64,000 bases of DNA from a virus. Every line of letters starts with the position of its first letter. Position 1 is the stretch's first letter. Positions 8,124 to 15,799 of the stretch are shown here, one piece after another. A model generated the notes under the pieces. The model was given only the letters and a program-made list of their open reading frames with translations, ran no database searches and was not told the DNA's origin. A program made the translations under genes and the position numbers. Location of the stretch: positions 1 through 64,000 of IMG/VR virus record IMGVR_UViG_3300020601_000007, one strand, 5' to 3'.

Positions 8124-9026
8124 TCACAGGCGCCCGATGAAGTTGTCTCCGTGTTTTACCGTTCGCTTGGACGGCTTCACTTTTGAGACCTTCATAAGTC
8201 GGTTGTTGTTTTGAGGCCAGATGAATTCGTGATTCATCAGTTGTTCTCTGGTAATGAACCACCTGCCAGCGGGAATGTTCTTTTCCCGGCCTTCGGGGTC
8301 TCTTACCCTCACCGGTTTGGGGATGTCCAATACACATGGCGTATTCATCATGTTCACATGCTGAATGACACTTGGCTTCAGCCGCCCAGTGAAAGACGAA
8401 GGAACCCTTTCGAGGTCCTCTTCCTGTTTCCAAAAGTGCGGCAAGACTCCTTGCTGAGGGAAGTGAGAAACGTCCTCTTCCTCAGGGGGAAGAGCAAGTT
8501 TCAGCATCTCTCTGAATACAGGTGTGATGGTAGGGTCTCCCAATTGAGCATATTCTCCACATTGGAGATTGGTCCAAATTTCGTGCATGGCGTTGTGATA
8601 AATCGTCGCAACTGCTTGCTTACGGTAAGGTTGTTGTGCAGTTTGCAGTGCTTCCGGTAAGACACGTCGCATCGTTGACGTCGTGCTTTCCTCACGCATC
8701 ATGTAAAACAACCCTTCCTCCGGGTTGGTTTGCGGAACGTTGCACGTGGGGTTGAATTGGTAAAAGACCAACCAGAAATCCTGAGAGAGTCTCAAGTGGA
8801 TGGTCGGTGTATTGTGTTTCCTCGCGGTCCCGTTCGTTAAGTCGACGGGGTAACTCACGACTTTTTCCCGAACATGTTGCGGAACAAACAGGTTAGTAGT
8901 GTATCCTTGGGCATTGGTTGTAAATTGTTCCAAGAAACGTTCGTTTGACACGGTCGGGTGTATTTTGATTCTGTCACTCATGAGCAGTTGCTCGAGAGTG
9001 AGATTGGGGCTATTGGTTTCAGCCAC
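8124..9026 (-). CDS. Hypothetical protein, 300 aa
   Basis: Starts MAETNSPNLTLEQLLMSD at a CATTCGTG box. Features are IHLRLSQDFWLVFYQFNP near residue 75, helices rich in Gln/Ala/Met in the middle, and a beta-rich basic C-terminus (RNIPAGRWFITREQLMNHEF). It could be an alpha/beta nucleic-acid-binding protein, but no catalytic motif is visible. Confidence 0.86.
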   Translation of the reverse strand: MAETNSPNLTLEQLLMSDRIKIHPTVSNERFLEQFTTNAQGYTTNLFVPQHVREKVVSYPVDLTNGTARKHNTPTIHLRLSQDFWLVFYQFNPTCNVPQTNPEEGLFYMMREESTTSTMRRVLPEALQTAQQPYRKQAVATIYHNAMHEIWTNLQCGEYAQLGDPTITPVFREMLKLALPPEEEDVSHFPQQGVLPHFWKQEEDLERVPSSFTGRLKPSVIQHVNMMNTPCVLDIPKPVRVRDPEGREKNIPAGRWFITREQLMNHEFIWPQNNNRLMKVSKVKPSKRTVKHGDNFIGRL

Positions 9027-9035
9027 GAATGAGGC

Positions 9036-9299
9036 TCATTGAGCCTCGGTTTTTTGCGTTTCGGAGTCTTCCTCTTCTTCTTTGTGAACAACTCGCATGT
9101 AGTGTGTTGGTGCGTTGTCACTTTTGCGGAAGTCTTTCGGCCATATTTCGATGGTGTCTCCGTATTGCAGTCGGCGAAACGCCATGAGGTCGACCTTACC
9201 GTCTTCAAGTTTGACGGTGTAGTAGGTCTTGTCTTCGCGTTTCAGGTTCTTGATTGTTCGGACCCAAAGGCCCGTGAGGTAGGTGTTGAGCCGTCCCAC
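9036..9299 (-). CDS. Small beta-rich protein with acidic tail
   Basis: 87 aa from a CATTCGTG box (MGRLNTYLTGLWVRT). Alternating strands (KTYYTVKLEDGKVDLMAFRR, then GDTIEIWPKDF) suggest an OB-like or SH3-like small barrel, followed by a charged tail (HKEEEEDSETQ). An ssDNA-binding role is conceivable but unsupported. Confidence 0.83.
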   Translation of the reverse strand: MGRLNTYLTGLWVRTIKNLKREDKTYYTVKLEDGKVDLMAFRRLQYGDTIEIWPKDFRKSDNAPTHYMRVVHKEEEEDSETQKTEAQ

Positions 9300-9308
9300 G
9301 AATGTTCC

Positions 9309-9725
9309 TCAGTGTATCAGTGCTTCACAATGACACAGACCGAAGAACTTGTCGAAGGCGTATGTCCCCGGATTGAGTTGCTTCAATGCGTTGGACGGGC
9401 CTTCGAGTTGGACCGTGAACGGAGTAGGTCCGAGAACCTCCTCCATGTTTTCCCATGGTTCAGTCGACAGATACACTGTGGCTTCGTAAAGCGAAGTGTG
9501 CTGTCGATTCAGAGTTTTCATGGTGACTTTGAACACGGCGTATTCCTGCGTGCGTTTCAGCAACGTAAAGGAAAACGTCCGTTCCAATCCACCTGCAACT
9601 TCTGTTGGGAACTCTCTTTTGTGAGAGTGCACGAATTCGTATTTCAGGAAATCTGCTACATCAACGTAGATTCGCCCGTATTGGTTGTATCTCCGTTTGA
9701 TGGTTTCCTCGGTTTCGTTTCCCAT
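9309..9725 (-). CDS. Hypothetical protein, 138 aa
   Basis: I start it at ATG MGNETEETIKRRY, 5 nt after the preceding stop; the frame runs 7 codons further up without a better codon. No start box is present, only a partial CGAATG. The protein is beta-rich (RIYVDVADFLKYEFVH, then YAVFKVTMKTL). Function unknown. Confidence 0.8.
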   Translation of the reverse strand: MGNETEETIKRRYNQYGRIYVDVADFLKYEFVHSHKREFPTEVAGGLERTFSFTLLKRTQEYAVFKVTMKTLNRQHTSLYEATVYLSTEPWENMEEVLGPTPFTVQLEGPSNALKQLNPGTYAFDKFFGLCHCEALIH

Positions 9726-9730
9726 TCGGT

Positions 9731-10129
9731 TTAGACGCCTGTCCACTCCTCTTCACCTCCGGAGAGGCGAGAAAGGAATTGCTCGACAAAGCGGTTCCAG
9801 ACATCGGGGTTGTTCACGTATCGTGGTTGTATGAGATTTGTTGCATAGATGAAATACGGGAGAGCGTGTTCCCTGAATTCCCTTCCCCGTTGATTGAGTC
9901 CAGTAGCAGTGAAGAACGAAGTCGCATCAACCATGGATGCGACGTCGTCTGCTTGCTGCTGTATTTTGAAAAGCAAGTTCGACACTCGCATTCCAACTTT
10001 CATTCCCTGCACTCGCAGGTAGGGGGGGATGAATTCTTCTCGGTTTATCCCGAGGTGTATCCATCCATTTTTGAGAACCCGGTTGCTCTTGTAGGGTTCA
10101 TCCACACGGTTTTCACATTGTGTTTCCAC
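9731..10129 (-). CDS. Hypothetical protein, 132 aa
   Basis: Starts METQCENRVDEPYKSN at the GTG of a CATTCGTG box. An in-frame GTG five codons upstream would overlap the previous stop but lacks the box. Mostly helical second half (KIQQQADDVASMVDATSFF, then HALPYFIYATNL). No recognised domain. Confidence 0.82.
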   Translation of the reverse strand: METQCENRVDEPYKSNRVLKNGWIHLGINREEFIPPYLRVQGMKVGMRVSNLLFKIQQQADDVASMVDATSFFTATGLNQRGREFREHALPYFIYATNLIQPRYVNNPDVWNRFVEQFLSRLSGGEEEWTGV

Positions 10130-10140
10130 GAATGAAGTGG

Positions 10141-11235
10141 TCACGAGACATCAAGTTCTTCGGCCACTTCTTGGTGCTCGGTTGAAATGTCTTCACCGAG
10201 TCTTGCTTTCTGCGCAATAAAGGCGAGATACCATTCTCGCACTGCTTGTTTTTGTTGTTCATTCATTTCTTCACCATCTGGTGCTTTGGCCCAATCTCCT
10301 GCATTGAGGTCCCCCCCACACATGTGGGGGATGAACCTCTCGGTTTGGATAAAGGGCTTGAGGGCTTGGGGTGAGATGAAGGTTCTGACATAATTCGCCA
10401 GTTGATTCTCTGCTTTGAACACAGGGAAAACCACCTTTTCCGTTGCTTTTCTCAAGCACGCTCCACTCCAAGATTTTCCTTTGATTCCGATAACAGGCCG
10501 TCGTCCAGTGCTTCGGGCTGAATCGAACATCATTCCTCTGAGCGTTGTTTTCGCAACGCCAATAAAGACTACATCCTTTCCTTTTGCGCCTGCTCTTGTT
10601 AGGCAGCGCTTGAGGTCATTCGCAGATATTTGAATCACGTAGGACGTTTCTGTCGCAGCGTAAAATCTGGTTTTGACCTTTTTCGGGATGTAAATTGGTG
10701 CCATTTGCGGGCTGTAAAGCCCAATGCCAGAAGGCGCAAATGTAGCAAGAATGAATTTCTCCTTTTCCTTGAGAACCTGCTGGCGCAGGAAGGAATATGG
10801 GAGTTCAAATTGATAGTCGGTTTGGAAGAGTTCTCCGTAATCGACGATGACGTTTTCACCAACATAAGACGGTGTGCAGTCATGTGGCAGCATTTCGCTG
10901 CGCAGAATAAATGACGTTTCAGTTACGATAACATCAAGTGGTCCAGAGTCCTTCCGATAAGCGTGATAGGAGGTAGCAAAACTTGCCTTGAAAGGCAAGC
11001 CTGCTCCTACAATTTCGGGCTTGTTATCGACGAAAATGCTCTGGCTGTCTTGTCCGCCATGGAAGACAATTTTCTTTCCATCAAAATACACAGTCAGAGC
11101 GCGATGCCCAATACTGTGTCCGGATTTGTTATACATTCCGAGGGAAGAGAAAATTTGACTTGCCGTTTTTGACGGACGTATGATTGTGACGCCACTGTGT
11201 GGTCGGGCGTCATTCAAGGTGAGTTCTTTCACCAC
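10141..11235 (-). CDS. Hypothetical protein, possible sliding-clamp-like fold
   Basis: 364 aa from an exact start box (MVKELTLNDARPHSG). Two beta-rich halves each pair strands with a helix, for example ALTVYFDGKKIVFHGG and, near 200, YVIQISANDLKRCLTRAG followed by DVVFIGV. This repeated helix-plus-strands layout is clamp-like, but length and sequence differ from PCNA (about 250 aa) and I see no PIP-binding loop. An acidic, helical tail ends the protein. The clamp idea is a weak guess; a structure prediction would settle it. Confidence 0.8.
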   Translation of the reverse strand: MVKELTLNDARPHSGVTIIRPSKTASQIFSSLGMYNKSGHSIGHRALTVYFDGKKIVFHGGQDSQSIFVDNKPEIVGAGLPFKASFATSYHAYRKDSGPLDVIVTETSFILRSEMLPHDCTPSYVGENVIVDYGELFQTDYQFELPYSFLRQQVLKEKEKFILATFAPSGIGLYSPQMAPIYIPKKVKTRFYAATETSYVIQISANDLKRCLTRAGAKGKDVVFIGVAKTTLRGMMFDSARSTGRRPVIGIKGKSWSGACLRKATEKVVFPVFKAENQLANYVRTFISPQALKPFIQTERFIPHMCGGDLNAGDWAKAPDGEEMNEQQKQAVREWYLAFIAQKARLGEDISTEHQEVAEELDVS

Positions 11236-11246
11236 GATTGAGAAGG

Positions 11247-11435
11247 TCAAGCCCTCCCGTTGTGCATGTCCTCGACACGCTTCTGAACTTCGTCAACGCT
11301 TGTTGCGATGAAGAAGGATTCCAGCCGTTCAAGGACTTCAGCAATACGCTGAGTGCTCTCAGCAATTGATTGAATGGAGTTTTCCATGCGTATGATTCGT
11401 CTCATGGTATCCAGTTCGATTTGTGTGTGTGACAC
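11247..11435 (-). CDS. Small coiled-coil protein
   Basis: 62 aa, MSHTQIELDTMRRIIRM, almost wholly one amphipathic coiled coil with heptads of Ile/Leu. It starts at the GTG of a variant box (CACTCGTG) about 14 nt downstream of a strong terminator, so it is probably the first gene of its transcript. Function unknown. Confidence 0.78.
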   Translation of the reverse strand: MSHTQIELDTMRRIIRMENSIQSIAESTQRIAEVLERLESFFIATSVDEVQKRVEDMHNGRA

Positions 11436-11448
11436 GAGTGCGCAGGTG

Positions 11449-11482
11449 CGCAAAAGAAAAAACCGACGGCGAAAGCCGTCGG
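11449..11482 (-). terminator. Intrinsic terminator T1
   Basis: Minus-strand hairpin CCGACGGC-TTTC-GCCGTCGG followed by TTTTTTCTTTTGCG. The tail matches three other terminators in the window. It closes the coiled-coil gene upstream and lies just before the next start box. Confidence 0.85.
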
Positions 11483-11521
11483 CAAATGACGATTGGAAGC
11501 AAATGCTTCCCAAAATCAAGT

Positions 11522-11908
11522 CTATCTCTGTTCTTTGAGATGCTCGAGGTAAGGAATCATGTTGTTAAGCACTTCAATCTGGGTCTTCAAAGCATCATTC
11601 TCAAGTTTCAAATTGGACATTTTGCCTTCCAGAAGCGTGAGTTTTCGTTGACGTTGTCTTGACTGTTCAGCGACAGCCTTGAGTTGAATTTCCAAGTGTT
11701 CCTTTTCGCTTCTGACTCTGAGAAGAGATGCTTCCAGTGCCGTATTTGTATCGTGTTCCTCTTCGAGCAAAGCGTTCTTGAGCAATATCTGCTTCTTCAC
11801 TTCGTTTTCGAGGCCAACAATGACCTCCTCGAGTTGCTTGATTTTTTCTTCTTTTGAAATTTTTACAGAGATTGAATCTCTGTTAGCGAGTCTTTCAATG
11901 AATCTCAC
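11522..11908 (-). CDS. Coiled-coil protein
   Basis: 128 aa from an exact start box (MRFIERLANRDSIS). Residues 18-125 form an almost uninterrupted coiled coil (EEKIKQLEEVIVGLENEV...). A GTG 17 codons upstream overlaps the previous stop and gives an alternative longer form (MNTTTRTNSGF). It is the last gene before terminator T1. Likely a structural or oligomerising protein; function unknown. Confidence 0.85.
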   Translation of the reverse strand: MRFIERLANRDSISVKISKEEKIKQLEEVIVGLENEVKKQILLKNALLEEEHDTNTALEASLLRVRSEKEHLEIQLKAVAEQSRQRQRKLTLLEGKMSNLKLENDALKTQIEVLNNMIPYLEHLKEQR

Positions 11909-11955
11909 GATTGCACCGTCACCAACGAATCCGGAGTTCGTCCGGGTCGTCGTAT

Positions 11956-12510
11956 TCACAGGTGCGTATTTCTGAAAAGGGCTGTATCAATGACAGGGGT
12001 TTCATCAGTTTGGGGGTGGTGAAATCCCCAGCCCCACTTTCCCCTCTTATCGCATACCGGTTCAGGTCCCGACGGCATAGGTCGAGCCCATTGGGGGTCC
12101 TCTGCGAGTAGGCGATTTCTGAATGCTTCAATCTTCGCTTGCAGGTCTTCTGCATTTTGCTCAGAAAGCATCCCAATCACCTGTCGCATGCACTGTTGTT
12201 GGTCAACAATCAGGGCATAGAGGCGGTATTGGTCTTTTCTTAGGGCAGCGTGGTCGTCTTTGAGCGCGTTGTATTTTGCACTCACGGCACGAAGAAAGGT
12301 TTCCTTGGTTTCCAGTTCCTTTCCGATTACCTGACAATGAGCCATCAGTTCAGTTTTGTCCCTCTGCAACTTCGCTAAAGCGTCATTGGACTGCTTCAAT
12401 TTCTCGCACGTTGAGTCGTGGACACTTTGAAGAGCCTTGAGTTGCTCACTGAGAGGGATGATTGTGCGTGGGGTATTTCCCACGTTGAGTCGATTCATAA
12501 AGGTCGACAC
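11956..12510 (-). CDS. Coiled-coil protein with MSTF(M)NRLNVG leader
   Basis: 184 aa from a CATTCGTG box. The N-terminus MSTFMNRLNVGNTPRT is nearly identical to that of an unrelated protein near 23.9 kb, including the DNA around the box. Residues 20-100 form a coiled coil, and the C-terminal part is Pro/Trp-rich (PQWARPMPSGPEPVCDKRGK). Not recognised. Confidence 0.85.
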   Translation of the reverse strand: MSTFMNRLNVGNTPRTIIPLSEQLKALQSVHDSTCEKLKQSNDALAKLQRDKTELMAHCQVIGKELETKETFLRAVSAKYNALKDDHAALRKDQYRLYALIVDQQQCMRQVIGMLSEQNAEDLQAKIEAFRNRLLAEDPQWARPMPSGPEPVCDKRGKWGWGFHHPQTDETPVIDTALFRNTHL

Positions 12511-12519
12511 GAATGACCC

Positions 12520-13026
12520 TCATTCTGAGGAGTCTTGAGGCATGCGGAGCAGTGATGCTCCTTTCCTTGTGTTGGTTATGGTCCGCTTCAATTCTGCGTT
12601 TTCCGCTTGAAGTTCGTTGTATTGTTCTGCCAGTTTTTCAAAAGCAGTGCCTTTGTCTGGTTCCATGAAGCGCAGTTCTGTCGGCAGGTCTCCTGCTTTC
12701 AATATCGCTTCCATTTTCTCGTCTTTTTCTTCAAGTTGGAATTTGAGTTGTTCAACCTCGGCCTTGGTAGCCATCAGTTGAGACTCAACCTTCATCATCT
12801 CGAAGCGAGGGACCATTTTTTGGAACTCGACCCCGTATTCAATAACAGATTCGAGTTGTTTGATTTTTGATTCCAGTTCGCTGATTTGCGCACCTTGGTC
12901 GACTATCCGCATTTTGTTCTTTGCGGCTTCGTCATACAGTCTCGTGCGTTCTTTGCGTGAAATCTCAACCATTTCGTTTTCATCATCGGAATGGTTAATT
13001 GGGGATATGAGAACTTTTCTCTTCAC
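12520..13026 (-). CDS. Coiled-coil protein, 168 aa
   Basis: I place the start at GTG (MKRKVLISPINHSDD) in a variant box with one inserted base, CATTCGGTG, directly after the upstream stop. The frame is open upstream but runs into the neighbouring gene. Long coiled coil through residues 30-150. It is the third consecutive coiled-coil gene, suggesting a shared assembly. Confidence 0.82.
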   Translation of the reverse strand: MKRKVLISPINHSDDENEMVEISRKERTRLYDEAAKNKMRIVDQGAQISELESKIKQLESVIEYGVEFQKMVPRFEMMKVESQLMATKAEVEQLKFQLEEKDEKMEAILKAGDLPTELRFMEPDKGTAFEKLAEQYNELQAENAELKRTITNTRKGASLLRMPQDSSE

Positions 13027-13036
13027 CGAATGTCTC

Positions 13037-13735
13037 TCAATTGAGACGGTAAATGTAGAACGTGTGCGTTCCAATTTGAACTTCATGCTCCTCGTGGTCG
13101 TAACTTGCGACGAAATTTCCTCGTCCATCAGCGCCAATTGCTGCTTCGACGAATGAGTTCAACCCACAGGTTGATTCAATCAGTCGCCGAACAGCGTCAT
13201 TTGCGCTTTCACACTGCGGTTGCAGTGCAGAAAAGACCTCTTCAGGTAGGCTTGTCTGGCCCGCAAGAAAAGAAGTGTTGAAGGCCCAGAGCGATTCACG
13301 AATGTATTCGCTCGCTCGGGCATCTGCTTCTTCATCAGTGCAGACCAGCCAGTCTGAGTGCTCGTCACCGCTAAAGTCATCAGTCACGTATTCGATGTCT
13401 TCACCAGCGACGTTGAAGTCGTAATGCAGCCGAATCCTATCGGAGGATGAAATCCTGTGGATGTCGATTCGGTATTGACCGCCACTCGAAAAGTGAGTAG
13501 CGAGGGCATAGCCTCGGGCAAAACCAAGGCCGACACTTTCATGTCCTGAAAGTTCACGTTGCATTTGTGTTATGATTGGGAGAGGACTCAGGATACATGT
13601 TCGACCGAACATTCGTGGATTCGAGCCTTCACTTTCTGCACTGACACTTTCCGGGTCAGTGAAAAGGCTGTATCTCTTCTCTCTCTCCTCTACGGACTCT
13701 TTTGGTGGTCCGTTGAGTCGCGTTTCAAACGACAC
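13037..13735 (-). CDS. Hypothetical protein, 232 aa
   Basis: Starts MSFETRLNGPPKESVEERE at an exact box; the frame upstream is a shadow. Features include GLGFARGYALATHFSSGGQY near 85-104, then an acidic stretch (EDIEYVTDDFSGDEHSDW) and a final beta-rich segment (HEEHEVQIGTHTFYIYRLN). No family recognised. Confidence 0.85.
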   Translation of the reverse strand: MSFETRLNGPPKESVEEREKRYSLFTDPESVSAESEGSNPRMFGRTCILSPLPIITQMQRELSGHESVGLGFARGYALATHFSSGGQYRIDIHRISSSDRIRLHYDFNVAGEDIEYVTDDFSGDEHSDWLVCTDEEADARASEYIRESLWAFNTSFLAGQTSLPEEVFSALQPQCESANDAVRRLIESTCGLNSFVEAAIGADGRGNFVASYDHEEHEVQIGTHTFYIYRLN

Positions 13736-13742
13736 GATTGGC

Positions 13743-13988
13743 TCAGAGGAAACTTGTTGTTCCAATGGCCACCAAGCCCTCTTCTTCGTTGTTGGCGATG
13801 ACGAGGGCGAGGTCTGGTGCCACACGGAACAAGAAACGTTCGTTTGTTCCGCCGTCAAGCACCGTTCCTTCCAAGCAAAACCCCGGTGAGAGGTCGCTTG
13901 AGAATTCTTCGATTTCAAGTGAGTTTCGTCGCATGGCTTGAGCCACTCGAGGTTTGACTCTCACTTTCTTGATGGTGATGTTCACCAC
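13743..13988 (-). CDS. Small beta-rich hypothetical protein
   Basis: 81 aa, begins with two GTG codons of which the first sits in an exact start box (MVNITIKKVRVKPRVAQ). Mostly strands (CLEGTVLDGGTNERFLFRV, then LALVIANNEEEGLVAIG). Function unknown. Confidence 0.83.
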   Translation of the reverse strand: MVNITIKKVRVKPRVAQAMRRNSLEIEEFSSDLSPGFCLEGTVLDGGTNERFLFRVAPDLALVIANNEEEGLVAIGTTSFL

Positions 13989-13997
13989 GATTGGGCC

Positions 13998-14843
13998 TCA
14001 GTAGGCCCGTAGGATGTCCAGCGAAGGAAGCACTGCTTCCTGACTGAGACAAAGTAGGGTCGGGTTGTCCCCTTCCCCAACGACAAAGTCGCCATTGGAG
14101 TTCGCAGCAGCAGCACGCATGAGTTTCTGAACAACTTCCGTTGCCATCTCACGCTCACTCTCAGTAGCCTCGACGGACTCAATGAGAGCATTGGTGTCGG
14201 CGGTTGAATTCGCCTCAATTGCTGACTTCATGGCATCATAGATGCCGCTGAACATTTCTCCGATAGGGCGACCCTTCGGTTTCTTTGGTGTGTTGAGTTT
14301 CGGTGAGCCTCCGCCTGAGCCCTTCGGTTTCTTGGCTCCTTTCGGAACTTTGATTGTTCGGGGCTTCTGAGCGTAAGGAACTGAATCCTTCTTGGCTTCT
14401 GCTTCGGCAGCCTTCTTGGCAGCGATACGTTCACGCATTCGTTCTCCAGCAGCCTTACGCTTCTCTGGGGTCCAGCCTGCGGTGCTTCGCTTCTTGGGCT
14501 TTGCCTTGGGCTTTGCTTCCTCGGGTTTCTGCTCTTCCGTTTGCTTGCTCTTTGGTTTTGTCGACCAAGGCTTTTCAGCACGGATTGCTTTCATCCTTTC
14601 AGACGCTGCCTTTCGCCTTTCCGGCGTCCAGCCAGATGCTTTGGGCTTCACTTTTTCTTCTTGTGCCTTCGATACAGGCACTTTCAACACGGGCTCCTCT
14701 TTCTGAGGGGCAGTTTGATTTGACGAGTCATCAACAGAAGAAGGCTTCTTGAAAATTCCAGACTCAAACAACAACATGTGCTTGAGGTGGTCCAGATATT
14801 CCTTCTCGGTATCGAACTCGTATGTCACGGTGTAACGTGGCAC
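13998..14843 (-). CDS. Basic repeat protein with two GWTPE(R/K)RKAA modules
   Basis: 281 aa from GTG in a one-mismatch box, CAACCGTG (MPRYTVTYEFDTEKEYLDH). After a short N-terminal alpha/beta segment come two copies of GWTPERRKAASERMKAIRA / GWTPEKRKAAGERMRERIA about 45 residues apart, each followed by Lys/Pro/Ala-rich AT-hook-like linkers (PKKPKGRPIGEM). Such WTPExR modules resemble short DNA-binding motifs in phage proteins. Probably a DNA- or RNA-binding protein. A TTG-started longer form is possible but lacks a signal. Confidence 0.82.
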   Translation of the reverse strand: MPRYTVTYEFDTEKEYLDHLKHMLLFESGIFKKPSSVDDSSNQTAPQKEEPVLKVPVSKAQEEKVKPKASGWTPERRKAASERMKAIRAEKPWSTKPKSKQTEEQKPEEAKPKAKPKKRSTAGWTPEKRKAAGERMRERIAAKKAAEAEAKKDSVPYAQKPRTIKVPKGAKKPKGSGGGSPKLNTPKKPKGRPIGEMFSGIYDAMKSAIEANSTADTNALIESVEATESEREMATEVVQKLMRAAAANSNGDFVVGEGDNPTLLCLSQEAVLPSLDILRAY

Positions 14844-15017
14844 GGTTGCAGGTCTTACGTTGGCGTTTCTCCTATTTAATCGGGATGAAATCCCATTTTG
14901 GTGAGCATTTGCCCGGATGGGCAAGCCAGTGCTCAAGGCTGGACGCTTTGTCTGGGTTATTGGTTCAATAACCCGTCTCGAGAACGTCGTCGCCAGTCCC
15001 GCCTGCTTACGATTGGC
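14844..15017. other. Intergenic spacer with inverted repeat
   Basis: 174 nt without a convincing gene. It holds a perfect stem (GGGTTATTG / CAATAACCC) near 14955-14974 and, just after the upstream stop, a defective start box reading CAATCGTA, with no start codon. It could be a 5' leader of the GWTPE protein. Confidence 0.55.
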
Positions 15018-15710
15018 TCACCCATACATTGGGTTGTAGCCGTTGGTTTTGTCTTTGGATTTGTCTTCTGAGGAGACCTTTTCGTCGTTGCTGAGCACTT
15101 GGTTCTCGTCGATTTTGAATTCGACGAGGGGCCCGCTATTGTCGAAACCTCGAATTTTGACATTCAGGGCGTTGACATCAATGGGGCGTAGTGAATGCCG
15201 CCCCATTTCTTGGACGACAAAACTGCCAGCAGCGGAAAGCACTTCCTCAACGAAACGTTCCATTTCGTTGAGTGCATCCGTCAGATTTTCCTTGACATAT
15301 TGGAAGGCTTCATCGGATTGAGGCGAATGTTTGTTGCGAACTTCTGCTTGTCGTAGCAGAACCTTCCCGATAGCGTTCTTCATTTTCGGGGTGTTCACAA
15401 AGTCGACAGCAGGATTGAATTCACCTGCTTCCATTTTTTGCTTCATTTCATTCCGGATGTTGTCATCCTCATTCCATGCTTTACGAAGGAGTTCCATTGA
15501 CTCCTGAAAGAGCACGTCGAAACCAGCAACAACATCTCGGCTCGTGGTCCCACGAATGTCTCGTATCAGGACCCACGGTAGTCTTCGTTTTTGCGTGGTT
15601 TCGAGGTAGTCGTCTCCCTCTTTTTCATACACATGGTAAATTGCCAGAGCAGTCAACATCTCGGCGAAGTTGAGTGTCTCTGGTGTTCGTCCATTCCAGA
15701 TGGCTCGCAC
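15018..15710 (-). CDS. Hypothetical protein, 230 aa
   Basis: Exact start box (MRAIWNGRTPETLNFAEML). Predominantly helical, with a beta segment (NALNVKIRGFDNSGPLVEF) and a charged low-complexity C-terminus (EDKSKDKTNGYNPMYG). It is preceded by a terminator-like hairpin, so it probably starts its own transcript. Not recognised. Confidence 0.85.
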   Translation of the reverse strand: MRAIWNGRTPETLNFAEMLTALAIYHVYEKEGDDYLETTQKRRLPWVLIRDIRGTTSRDVVAGFDVLFQESMELLRKAWNEDDNIRNEMKQKMEAGEFNPAVDFVNTPKMKNAIGKVLLRQAEVRNKHSPQSDEAFQYVKENLTDALNEMERFVEEVLSAAGSFVVQEMGRHSLRPIDVNALNVKIRGFDNSGPLVEFKIDENQVLSNDEKVSSEDKSKDKTNGYNPMYG

Positions 15711-15732
15711 GATTGACTTTCGTCATTGGTAA

Positions 15733-15760
15733 AAAGGAAAGGGGAGCAACGCTCCCAGCA
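15733..15760 (-). terminator. Terminator-like hairpin
   Basis: Minus-strand stem GGGAGC-GTT-GCTCCC followed by CTTTCCTTTTTACC. It lies downstream of the AAA ATPase gene and fits intrinsic termination. Confidence 0.65.
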
Positions 15761-15799
15761 GGTTCCTTGAACGAATGCCCCGAAGGGCGGTAGACGTTA

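Noticed and set aside
10141-11235. Firm identification as PCNA
   Set aside because: Too long and no clear PCNA signature; kept only as a weak possibility.
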